Below, piece after piece: positions 54,640 through 64,000 of a DNA stretch of 64,000 nucleotides. Under the pieces are notes generated by a model, which made no database searches, was not told the origin of the DNA, and saw nothing but the letters and a program-made list of their open reading frames with translations. The DNA is from Epithemia pelagica. Its lineage: Eukaryota > Bacillariophyta > Bacillariophyceae > Surirellales > Surirellaceae. Where the stretch lies: assembly GCA_946965045.2 (NCBI GenBank), contig OX337236.1, forward strand, positions 2,976,001-3,040,000. Reading direction: 5' to 3'. The stretch's first letter is position 1; each line of letters opens with the position of its first letter. Position numbers and translations under genes: made by a program.

Positions 54640-55188
54640 TTAAGTAGATTTCCTGGAAAACAAATAGCGTGGAACATGTCCTGCTTGTTTATGCATGTTG
54701 GCTTTGAAAGTAACCTTCTTGCTCGTCTTGGACTTGGCGTTAGAAAGAACACTAGTCAGGTCAGTTGCCGGGTGATTGATATCAGTCGTCATGGCTTGGT
54801 TGATAAATTGTGTAACCGGATCTGAATCATCTGGATGCTCAGGGACTACGCTAGGTGAGTCGTCATCAGATGCAACTTGGTTGGGGTCAGGATCAGGTTC
54901 CGGATCAATGTCGAGGGCATGTATTTGCACTTTCCTCGGTGTTGTTAATGAAGGTGCTTGAATCATCTTGTTATACTCAATGATCAACTTGCGATCTTCT
55001 TCAGAAAGTTTGAACCATAGGTCACGCGGTAGACTAACCTTGGACGAAGAGGATGGAGATTCAGATGTCACTTTGGTGTTGTGGACATGATACTCCATAT
55101 CATCTTGTGAGGTTATGTCAGCATCTGTATCTTGGCCATATAGTGATTCATGTTGTTTGACATGTTGACGGCGACTATGAACAGATGA
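54640..55188 (-). CDS. Copia-2 gag C-terminal segment (copy B)
   Basis: Bounded by the same in-frame TAG and TAA as copy A. Identical as far as compared. Confidence 0.75.
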   Translation of the reverse strand, partial: SSVHSRRQHVKQHESLYGQDTDADITSQDDMEYHVHNTKVTSESPSSSSKVSLPRDLWFKLSEEDRKLIIEYNKMIQAPSLTTPRKVQIHALDIDPEPDPDPNQVASDDDSPSVVPEHPDDSDPVTQFINQAMTTDINHPATDLTSVLSNAKSKTSKKVTFKANMHKQAGHVPRYLFSRKST

Positions 55189-56352
55189 CTAGGTTGCTTG
55201 ATCATGGTCATAAGCTGCGTCTAGAAGGAGACGGATGTATGATTGATAGCAAAGGGATTTTGCACCGGATTTGGTGTTCACCACATTATCCAAGATCTTG
55301 ACTCGGCGGAGATCAGGTACCTTTTCTACAGCTTGCATGAGGAAGGTCATCCTGGTATGATCAGGGATGCGATCAGACAATGTCACTAGATTGTCTAGCA
55401 AACGTAGCTGCTCTTGAAAGTGTAGAAGAAATTGACGTGTTGTTCCGCGCCATGTGTCGTCAAGACGTAGATTGGAAATGTAGTTGGTTAAACGGAGGAC
55501 TTCTCGTTTTGCTAGGTCGGATTCGGTATGCAAAGAGTGTAACTTCTGCAATACGGCACGTGCATCTTCATCATGTTCATGTTCACGTACATAGGCTCGA
55601 CCTTGGTCAGTCTGAATGATACGGACAAGAACGGAGTAAGGAAATACTTGTTGCTCTTGAAAAAGTTCTTCGGCATACTCATCATCATGGGGTGGTGTGT
55701 ATTTGAAATTCAGAACGTTGGATAGGCCTTGAGCCTTAGCTGTAGTCTTGAATACACGCCAGAATGAATCGTAGTATCGTTCATCCTTGAATACCTCATA
55801 TGCAGTTGCGTCGCGCTTAGTTCCCTTTCTGAATGCTGTAAGGTCTTGTTGAGATTGGGATGCGGTAGTAACTGTGCTGACAGATTTCACGGATGACGGT
55901 GACTTCATTGGCGAGACTGGAACTTGGCTAGGTGGTCCCTTAGAAAAATCTGTGTTGATCCTCCAAGTGTTGAACTCTTTCCTCGTTAGGTTCATCCAGT
56001 CGCTATTGGATAGCTCGTCTTGAATTTCATTGGTCTTGTATATGGCCCAATAAGCCAAGAGCTTGATCTGCTGTCTTGTGGGGCCTTGTAGATCATGTGT
56101 CTGTTTGTTGACCTTGTATTGTGTCAGTTCATTCATGGATTCCTCGGTATTAGTTTGCATATACGAGATAACATGGGTAATGTTCTCAAAACCATGGTAT
56201 TTCATCCACTTCATTAAGTAGTCGGCCCTTTCCTTGGTAAAGAATTGGCAGACAGTAAATATGATGTGGTCGAATAGGTCTGTGTTCAAGACATTGTCTT
56301 GGTTATCTTCTCCCTTAGGAGTCGTAGGTGTCTTGGGTGATTGAGGATCCAT
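55189..56352 (-). CDS. Copia-2 gag N-terminal segment (copy B)
   Basis: 387 aa; one substitution near the N-terminus (Leu for Ser). Otherwise as 13067-14230. Confidence 0.8.
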   Translation of the reverse strand: MDPQSPKTPTTPKGEDNQDNVLNTDLFDHIIFTVCQFFTKERADYLMKWMKYHGFENITHVISYMQTNTEESMNELTQYKVNKQTHDLQGPTRQQIKLLAYWAIYKTNEIQDELSNSDWMNLTRKEFNTWRINTDFSKGPPSQVPVSPMKSPSSVKSVSTVTTASQSQQDLTAFRKGTKRDATAYEVFKDERYYDSFWRVFKTTAKAQGLSNVLNFKYTPPHDDEYAEELFQEQQVFPYSVLVRIIQTDQGRAYVREHEHDEDARAVLQKLHSLHTESDLAKREVLRLTNYISNLRLDDTWRGTTRQFLLHFQEQLRLLDNLVTLSDRIPDHTRMTFLMQAVEKVPDLRRVKILDNVVNTKSGAKSLCYQSYIRLLLDAAYDHDQAT

Positions 56353-56380
56353 GGTGTTATTTGGTTGGTTCGATGTTTAT

Positions 56381-57451
56381 TTAATGTGCGGTGTGATGTG
56401 GTTTATTTAATGTGTGATGTGATGTGAACCCGGATGTACCACGTATGCCACGTATGTACCACGTATGTGATACCCGGATGTGTGTTGTGATGTGCGACTC
56501 CTGGAAATTTCCGTTGATTCCGACAAATTTTCGCCGAGTCTCAACAAATTTTCGCCGAATTTTCGCGATTTGACGGGAATGTGTGGCGTGTTGTGCGACC
56601 AAGGGACCCGGATGTGCGTTGAGTCTAAGTCTTGGAAAGGTTTTGAGAGGACGGGAGTTAACTATGAGTAATAAAGCTTCGGTTTCCGAATCTCCACTCT
56701 CTTCCGAATAATCAGAGTCGTTTCCAGGCTCAGATGGGGCAGCACAAGCAACAGAAGAAGGGGTATCACCTTCAGCCAAGTGGTTCTCGACCTCGGTACG
56801 CAAAGGGAAGATAGTTGCACGATGGTCCTCGATGGTATGGACCTCGTGGATGTAGGCAACGTAGTTATCTAGGCGTACAACGTTAGGAGGCAGAGGGCAA
56901 GTCGTCGCGTTCACGACGTAGATGGTATTGTAGTATCCAGTTGGGCGCTCGAAGGTTAGGAAGCGGAGGTGGACAGTACGGATGGGGTTGCCCGAGAGGG
57001 CGGCCAAGATGAGGCGACGCCTCGGAGAACGATGAAGTTGGTCGTTCAGACGGTCAATGTCTTCTTGGTCGACGATGTGGGTCACCGATTGGAACTGGCG
57101 TTCGATCTGGGTCTCCCCACGGATGATCTCGGGATCGAAGGTCGAAGAAGTTGGTTGACGGAAGTACTTGATATGATCAGCAATCAACCGGGTGGTACGA
57201 CGGGATCGAGAAGGGACGAGCCGACGAGGTGGACTCGGGGGCCGAAGCAACGGCGCAGGGATCGGAGCGTGAGGCTGGGTTGGAGTCTCGAATGGGTTGC
57301 TGTTGGAACTGTCGACGGAGATGTTGACCAATGTGTTGGCTGCCTTCGGCGTCGGCACCAGTTCCTGCTGCACCAGGGTATCGGGCTGCCCGGGATGCAG
57401 GTTGGCTTGATAGATCTGTCGTACAGGAGTGATAAGCTCGTTAGTATCCAT
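56381..57451 (-). CDS. Copia-2 ORF0 (copy B)
   Basis: 356 aa, open, with one amino-acid difference from copy A (Leu for Ser near residue 41). Confidence 0.65.
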   Translation of the reverse strand: MDTNELITPVRQIYQANLHPGQPDTLVQQELVPTPKAANTLVNISVDSSNSNPFETPTQPHAPIPAPLLRPPSPPRRLVPSRSRRTTRLIADHIKYFRQPTSSTFDPEIIRGETQIERQFQSVTHIVDQEDIDRLNDQLHRSPRRRLILAALSGNPIRTVHLRFLTFERPTGYYNTIYVVNATTCPLPPNVVRLDNYVAYIHEVHTIEDHRATIFPLRTEVENHLAEGDTPSSVACAAPSEPGNDSDYSEESGDSETEALLLIVNSRPLKTFPRLRLNAHPGPLVAQHATHSRQIAKIRRKFVETRRKFVGINGNFQESHITTHIRVSHTWYIRGIRGTSGFTSHHTLNKPHHTAH

Positions 57452-57487
57452 GAAACCACAAGGAAATAAGCTTTGAGACTGTTAATC

Positions 57488-58015
57488 TGTTACAATTCTC
57501 TTGGAATTGCAGTGGCGTTGATGCTCGGTAGAGCAGACAATCAGGTAGTCACCAACCGATACAAACCTCTCCACGGGTAAGAGAGGAAAGCAAGTCGTAG
57601 TCTATCAAAAGGATAGTCGGGACACAAAAGAGGATGTGATAAATGGTGATATTGTTAGATTGTGTGTTGATTACTACGATAGGTCTACGTGAAATGTTCG
57701 GTCCTGCCAAGGGTCATGTGTCAAAGGTTCTTGGCGGCAACAGGTTTGGAATAGTTGGAGTTGATTCATGTGATGTATATGACATGTATATGTGGACGGA
57801 TAACATATATAGGGTCAACAGCTGTTGCTTTGGATTGGCATAGTTGTTTTCAGGGCGCGCAGCTTGTTGACAATTTGGAGATTGTGGGAATGGAATTATG
57901 GTCTCGCGTGATCGTGTGTCGTGCTTGGGATACTTAGACCGTTGGGTCGGATAGATGCCGACAGCGCTCGGATGTCGCTTGGGCGCGCTCGATGATTTCG
58001 GGCGCGTACGCTTTG
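57488..58015 (-). repeat. Copia-2 5' LTR, truncated (copy B)
   Basis: Retains 528 of 782 bp and ends in TTG shared with the junction. Confidence 0.93.
58013..58015. other. Deletion junction (938 bp lost relative to copy A)
   Basis: TTG is present at both breakpoints in copy A (15891-15893 and 16829-16831) and once here. The 3-bp microhomology fits end-joining repair. Confidence 0.92.
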
Positions 58016-58256
58016 CAACGATCGGTCGGTCGGTGAATGATTACGAAGGGTGGGAAGTTGGGTCTTCGGCAATGGAAGATGAAGATGAGAGAAAATGAGG
58101 AAAATCGCCAATTTTTCAAAGTAACATAGCTCCGTGATATCTTCATTTCTACTGTAGAGTATCATATACGAAGTTGTTCAGAATTTCAAGATCTATAGAA
58201 CGATGAAGTCTGATCTGCATGAAATTGAATTTTGATGAAGCTATTGAAAGTCAAAG

Positions 58257-58326
58257 TTAAGGGAGTAGCGTATACGCTGCTCCCATATATGGGAGTAGCG
58301 TATACGCTACTCGCTTACGAATGGCG
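58257..58326 (-). repeat. Right terminal inverted repeat with palindromes (copy B)
   Basis: Counterpart of 17073-17142, including the 16-bp palindrome. Confidence 0.7.
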
Positions 58327-58330
58327 TTAA
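58327..58330. repeat. TTAA target-site duplication, right (piggyBac, copy B)
   Basis: Counterpart of 17143-17146. Confidence 0.85.
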
Positions 58331-59910
58331 GGGATAGGTATTGTACTCGTAGGAGTATAGGTATACATCATATCCCTCCGACTAGGTGTCCGCTTCTTAG
58401 CTCGTCTGTTTGGGCAAGACAAACCCAATCTCACAGACAAAAAAATCAATTGGAAATTTCTAAAAAAATGCTTTTTTCCAATTTGACCTACTGGAAACAC
58501 GCCAGCCATCCCTTTCACATACCCTGCTCCAACTGTCAACTGTCATGTCATGGTCCGTCTTCCCCATTCTTGATTGTCGTCCCAAATTTCGACCCACATT
58601 ATTATTTTCACCATTCCCCATTCCCCATGAATGACCGATGTCAATGTCAATTCTCCTTTTGTTATGGACAATGGACATGTACCATCACAATCCATTCTCC
58701 ATCATTTGCATACCATAGACATTCGACAGATAGGCCATAGATAGAGTTTGGCCGTGCCCCCATCCTTTCTTTGTTTTTAGGAGTAGTGTTGTTGTTGCTA
58801 GTGTTTGTATCCATTTGACATCCACAACACCATGCTTTAGGCTTGTCTCTTTGTATCCACTTGACCTACTCGTGTGTTTCAGAATCATTCTCTTCCTTCT
58901 TGTGCTATGGAGCATGTTGTAGAGTCCCCTGTACTGCTTGGAAAGACAAGTCATGCTCCTGGCAACAGAAAAAGTACAAGAGGAGCAGGTCGACATCACA
59001 AGCCACTAAAGACTCAAACTGAGCGACAGATGAAAAATGGAAGGCTTCCTCACCTAGTCCTATCTATTTGTGTAGTACAAGAATCCTACAAATGATGTCG
59101 GTTGCCACCTATGGCATCGACCAAAAATGGATGTTTATATGGCACAAACACGTGACACACTATTCACTATGGCAAAGGCGTGAGAACCTTAAACTCGGCA
59201 TTGCCCATTACAATGCAAGTATTAGACATTCTCCAGAACTTACCATCGTGGATGTGCGACAAACATGAGATGCGCAGGGCCCAGGGACGAAGTATGAGGC
59301 CGGTTTTGGTGTTGGTTTGGTCATTGCGTTATTTTGTTGCGTCCTGCATCGATTTTGTGGCCTCTGAACAACATAATTTTTAGTCTTGTTGAGCAGAACG
59401 CCGGCCATCTATCAACTGCCAAATCACGCCAGCCTTTCCAGACGGAAGTGATCATTTTTGCTGGCGGAGTTGGAGTTTTTGGTGAGCAGGACAGACGATG
59501 ATAGAGTTGACAGGCAGACGAGCTAAGAAGCGGACACATAGTCGAATCGGCTGTTGGCACGAATTTTTCGCCTGTGAGACAACGCGGTAGAACAAAATCT
59601 CTGATATTGTAGCGTCATTGCTGATGGGCAATGGAAACATATTCGTAGGATTGTAATGGGACATTTGTCATCCATGAAATGATGAGACACCATGGTAAAA
59701 GAGGCATGATGAGAGGTGGTTGGGACGAGAAAGGGTACCCACGGCGGATTTGTGTGTGTATGCTTACCCACGACCGAATAATCGCCAAAACTCCGTATCG
59801 ACTCAATGGGCCATTCACATGATGTCGTCGCGGAAACCTCTCACATTCAATACGATAGACGAACGATCGTTTGACGTCTGTCTTTCAAATAATATAGAGC
59901 CAACCATACC
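58331..59910. other. Intergenic region upstream of Patched-like pseudogene (copy B)
   Basis: Counterpart of 17147-18725 with a few single-base changes and one extra T near 58749. No gene recognised. Confidence 0.5.
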
Positions 59911-62826
59911 ATGACGAGCAGTGATGAGCCTCTGTCCGACGATGAAATCGTTCAAGAGAACAAACAAGCTGAAATCAGTGAAGGTGACCTGAACGACGAA
60001 GGCAGCCAAAGATCAAGACAAGACGAGCAGTGCTTCACAGATGACAGAGGACTGGCAATACAAAGAAAACAAAGAAGTGAAAGCAAATCGTGGAGCCAAC
60101 AATGGAGTCGAACGATTCGGGAACAGGTTCATCGCCCCATTTTGCGGGCAATCCACCAAATGACAAAAGCTGTGGTGAAATATCCAAAGTCTACCTTGAC
60201 TCTTATTGCATGCTTATCGATCCTCTTGTTCTGTGTTGGTCTGGCGACAAACTTTACGCTCGTTGTAGATGAACACGAGTTGTGGACTCCATTCGATTCG
60301 CTTGCCACGCAAACACAGACATTGGATTAAACATGATTCGAACTTCCCCAAGGACTACTTGGAGTTTGTCATGTTTTTTCATAGTGACGGCCAGGACGTC
60401 TTGGGACTAGATCAAGTTGCGAAAGTCTTTGAGGCCGTGGATGTAGTCCGTGGAGTTGACAAGTACGATGAAATGTGTGCTGACAGTCTTCATGTTGATC
60501 TTGTCACCAATCAGACGACATGTCCCATTTCCGGAATTGTTCAGTTTTGGAGTTCAGATTACAACCTTATGCGGCAACAAGTGTCTTCCGACGAAGAAGT
60601 TATAGAAGCCATGTCCGCGTCCAGTTTTCCCGATGGTATACCAGTCAATTAAGATCTAGTCTTTGGTAAGACTGAACGCGAAAACGACGGCTTTTTAGCT
60701 CTCAACTTGTTGACATTTTGCCAAGGGTATATGCTTGTCATTGGATTCCCCGATACGAAGGTTGCAGAGTCAGTCGAAGATCAGGCTCTCGACGTCATAT
60801 TAAGTCTTCGGCAGCAATGGGACAAAGATCCTGACAACCCTCTTCGCCTCGAAGTATGGGCCCATGGGTCATTTGCAGACGAGTAAGGGCCATGTACTGA
60901 CTTTTCTCCTCTCACTCTGCTTTCTCGTCGCGTCAACCTCACCTAACTTGAATAATTCGACTTCTTTTTTCAGATTCGAACGAGCGATCGTTGAAGACAT
61001 CCCCTTTGTTCCCATCGTCTTTCTGATAATGACAATTTTCACGTCCGCGATTTTATGCTTTGGACAAAACAAGTTTCAATGGCGATGTTTGGTTGGTCTT
61101 GGTGGGGTTGTCGCAGTTCTCTTGAGTCTCTTTTCGGGATACGGCCTCTTGTTTATCATTGGAACACCCTTCACCTTCATCACTCAACTATTGACATTTG
61201 TGATTTTTGGGATTGGTCTTGATGATGCGATTATCATTTTTGGATTGTATTGCCGAACCAATGCCAACACGTCTATTGAGACACGGATTGCCGATGTAAT
61301 CGAAGACGTGGGAATATCCATCACGTTGACATCAATAACTTCGTCAGTGGCATTTGGTTTGGGATGCATGTCGAGTATCCCGGTAGTCCACTGGCTGTGT
61401 CTTTACGCATTTCCGACCGTGATCTTTGTTTATCTCTATCAGCTGACATTTTTCATCGCTTGCATTGTATTGCACAATCATCGTGTACAAGCAAGGAAGA
61501 ACAATGATCACTCGACTTCTGATGTTGCTCCTAGTGGCATGTCGACAACTGAGGGTGCTTTTGAAGTACGAAATGAACCCAAAGGGGATGGCGGCGCATT
61601 CGACAAATTCATGATTGACTATGCCAAGATTCTGTTGAAGCCCGTCGTCCGTGTAGGCGTTGTTGTTGTCTTCCTAACTTTGGCAGTGGTGTGTGCCATA
61701 AGCGCATCTAACCTGTCTCAGGAGTTTGAGGTGACGGATATCCTTCCAGATGACTCTTATGTTGCTGCCTTGCTTCGGGTGTACGATGAGTACGCCATAA
61801 ATACAAGGATTAATGCCTTTGCCTACTTTCGAGACGTCGACCAATCCAATAAAACTATCCAGGATCACATGGAATCATACGTGGATGATCTCGTTGAAAT
61901 GGAGGCTATTGAAGACCAACCCCAGTTCTTCTGGCTTCGCGACTTTCAACTTTTTGTGAAACTGAGCAATGAAACTGTGAGCAAGCTGCCATTTAACGAT
62001 CAATTGGATCTTTTCTTGTCGGATCCTGTTTACAACTACCTCTACCAATATCACATTGTACGTGATGACGACGGAAATATTACTGCTTCGCGTGTTGAGT
62101 TTTACTTTAACAACATAGATGTCGAAGACGTCTCCGAGCAGATAGACACTCTTTTGGAACAACGGGATCTTACTGCCCGACAAACGGTCAATGTTGATTC
62201 AGCGAGATTGAGCTTTTTCAACTACGAGGAATCCTACGATATTATTGAGTTCTTCCACCGAACGAGACAATAGCTGATTCTTACCAGTATCATCGGTGTT
62301 ACAGCGGTGTCTGGTTTGGCGATTCTATTCATTCCACACTGGACTGCTGTATTTTTTTGTCTTGCCTGTGATATGTCTTCTCTACGTGGATCTTTTGGGG
62401 GTGCTTCAATGGGCCAATGTTGATGTGAATGCCGTGACCTACGTCAGTGTCGTTATGGCGATTGGTTTGTACGTTGATTTTATCATGCACGTCCTTCCTC
62501 GATACTACGAATGCGACGGAAACCGGAAAGACAAGACCGTCGAAATGCTCCGGACGATGGGATCATCTGTTCTTGCAGGTGGAATCTCTACATTTCTGGT
62601 GATCTTACCGTTGGCGCTATCTACGAGCGCTGTGTTTTATACGGTCTTCATAGCCTTTGTCAGCTTGGTCACCCTAGGAACAGGTCATGGTTTGATTCTC
62701 ATCCCCGCCTTGTTGGCGACGGTCGGTCCGGAGGATAGAAATAGCTTTACAAGAGAGCAACAACCCAAATGCTGTGATGGTGTTAGCCAGCTATCCGACA
62801 CATCTTCGCCAAACAATGACATGTGA
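59911..62826 (+). pseudogene. Patched/sterol-sensing-domain membrane protein, decayed (copy B)
   Basis: Same frameshift near 60315, TAA at 60650-60652, intron (60883-60973, one T shorter in its tract), TAG at 62271-62273 and shift in the T7 run as copy A. Additional copy-B changes include Ser to Phe and Ser to Leu in the first membrane block, and Asp to Asn. An apparent longer frame starting at 60864 runs through the intron only because its T run is one base shorter. Confidence 0.8.
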
Positions 62827-63245
62827 TAAAGCCATCGGAAAACAAGTGAACATCGGAACGTTCTATCTGAGCATGATTAAGATAGACTGATAGTTGCTCC
62901 TGTCATCAATCTCGCAGGTGACAGTCTTGCGGATGTATTTGTTTCATTTGATGACGAGATAGCCGAGTATCAATAGACCCAACAAGCGGTTGATCTGTAG
63001 TAGACTAAGAGCCACAAAACCGCTGACCAGGTAGACAGACTGTATGATTCACAATATCTCACAATGTGTCCCTGATTATAATGTTTCTACATAAGTTCTA
63101 CCCTGCATCCTCTTGAAACATTGAAACCTTTTGAAAGGTCTATTGAGGTATACAAGAAGTTGTGCCTTCTCGGACTTGGACTTTCGTCGCGGCGCTCAAC
63201 AATATAGGAGATCGGAGGACTACTGCGACTTGGCACTGGTCCATG
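62827..63245. other. Region downstream of Patched pseudogene (copy B)
   Basis: Counterpart of 21643-22060; no gene. Confidence 0.45.
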
Positions 63246-63503
63246 TCGTCTGTATTCGGTTCTCACACAATGTTCGTCATGTATGGCCTTCTTGTTGCGA
63301 TTGGTGTTGTTGTTGTTGGTTTGGTGCTCTCGTCATGTCGTTGTTTCACCAGTGGTAGAAGCCTTTGTCACTATTGGGAACCCGGCCTGAAATCCTATGC
63401 CATTGGACGAATGGATAAACCCACACACTTGTTTTTGGGATCGCTCCAGTATCCAGCCGGGGAAGTCTCGGACATTCCGAAACATGACGATCCGAATCAG
63501 TAA
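63246..63503 (+). pseudogene. Short membrane-protein tail, unit 1 (copy B)
   Basis: As 22063-22318; a one-base insertion just upstream (near 63207) shifts the preceding frame. Confidence 0.4.
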
Positions 63504-63744
63504 AAGGAAGAATAAGGATCTACAGCCCGTGTAGAGATTTTTTATTTCCAGTGTTGTTATGTGACATGTGACACCTACCTACATACGAGTACCAGTGAAG
63601 GAGGAAGAAGGATGGTGTTTTTACATCATGTGGAAGAGACTCCCTACAAGTGGTACGAATCAGCAGAATAGACAATATGCATAGTAATAGACGTGGTGGA
63701 GTGAATAAAGTGTGGTGGTGGTACCCCAGACGGCACTGGTTGGA

Positions 63745-63903
63745 TTGTGTGTGTTCCCAAGAATTGTTGTCGTCGTTGTCATGGTCGTCATTGGATTTTT
63801 TTTATGCCATTTGGAACAGAGTCGTGCACTAGAGCTTTTTTCACACTTGTTTTTGGGACGCCTGGCCCATCCGCCGGGAGAGAAAACGGATATTCCCAAA
63901 TAA
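63745..63903 (+). pseudogene. Short membrane-protein tail, unit 2 (copy B)
   Basis: Here the frame is continuous from the Val-rich hydrophobic stretch into HLFLGRLAHPPGEKTDIPK, because copy B lacks the two extra bases (AT) after the T run found near 22620 in copy A. The unit is therefore less decayed here. Confidence 0.4.
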
Positions 63904-64000
63904 TACTAGGTAGTCCATGGCATTCCAGGGCCGCCGGTTGTCTGTGGAGGCGGCACATGGTATGGCGGGGCAGCCGTGTGGCGAAATTCCATTGGGCCTC

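Larger units (their letters stand above)
49887..58015 (-). mobile_element. Copia-2 (copy B), 5' LTR truncated
   Basis: Full internal region and 3' LTR; the outer 254 bp of the 5' LTR, including its target duplication, are deleted. Without the start of the 5' LTR, the U3 promoter part is probably impaired. Confidence 0.93.
46070..58326 (-). mobile_element. piggyBac-like transposon with nested, deleted copia (copy B)
   Basis: Both termini and TTAA are kept, but the transposase 5' part and part of the nested 5' LTR are missing owing to a 938-bp deletion. A nonautonomous derivative. Confidence 0.85.
42123..64000 (+). repeat. Segmental duplication, copy B (window-truncated right)
   Basis: Base 42123 equals base 1 and the window end equals 22817. 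Copia-1 sequence extends a little left of 42123, to about 42084, where it stops inside the reverse transcriptase/RNase H region and unrelated DNA begins; copy A at that point is outside the window. Unique events in copy B: the 938-bp deletion at 58013, and loss of one or two bases at homopolymers. Confidence 0.97.

Noticed and set aside
60864-62273. 469-aa frame suggesting copy B of the Patched gene is more intact than copy A
   Set aside because: The extra N-terminus is translated intron; it opens only because a T run is one base shorter.

Overview
The window is nuclear DNA of a eukaryote, most likely a pennate diatom. The evidence is diverged Ty1/copia polyproteins, a piggyBac-type transposon, a tyrosine-recombinase gene with five short introns, a Patched/RND-type membrane protein with a 92-nt GT-AG intron, secreted low-complexity proteins and no bacterial operon organisation. 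The species is an inference from gene content, not something read directly.

The main architectural fact is a direct near-identical duplication: 1-22817 equals 42123-64000 except for scattered single-base changes (I noted about 25, roughly 0.1%), a few 1-2 nt indels and one 938-bp deletion in the second copy. Both copies run off the window, so the unit is larger than what is seen. The unique part, about 22.8-42.1 kb, lies between them. A tandem duplication with a ~41-42 kb period, or a haplotype misassembly, would both look like this.

Each duplicated block reads, left to right: (a) a 5'-truncated Ty1/copia pol on the minus strand (Copia-1); (b) a complete piggyBac-like transposon with TTAA target duplication and imperfect ~70-105 bp terminal inverted repeats. 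It carries a transposase gene (minus, two nonsense codons, all three catalytic Asp retained) and a convergent small spliced accessory gene (plus). (c) Nested inside the transposase gene is an 8.4-kb LTR retrotransposon (Copia-2), with 784/782-bp LTRs and an exact GCCTC target-site duplication. Its order is LTR-ORF0-gag-pol-LTR, with in-frame stops separating gag and pol. (d) Next comes a Patched/sterol-sensing-like pseudogene on the plus strand with shared lesions, and then decayed repeats of a short membrane-protein tail. In copy B a deletion removed the outer 254 bp of the 5' LTR and the transposase 5' end.

The unique centre holds a third copia element (Copia-3, 23.2-29.5 kb, very short 112-115 bp terminal repeats, again with in-frame stops between gag segments and pol). 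It also holds a six-exon minus-strand gene (35016-31192) whose exons join in phase into about 1123 aa with a Crypton/DUF3504-like tyrosine recombinase domain and an Asn/His/Pro-rich tail. All five of its introns carry the same decamer, TTGATTGTTG, which recurs in the 5' leader and 3' region. Further right are a 205-bp foldback palindrome, a leucine-rich-repeat gene fragment, microsatellites, two single-exon genes for secreted proteins (38262-37492 minus, 40389-41198 plus), and AGCTGC-rich DNA next to the copy-B breakpoint.

Relative chronology read from the sequence: piggyBac inserted beside decayed Copia-1; Copia-2 then inserted in the transposase; the LTRs diverged by about 1.3%; the block was duplicated (~0.1% divergence); then copy B lost 938 bp.
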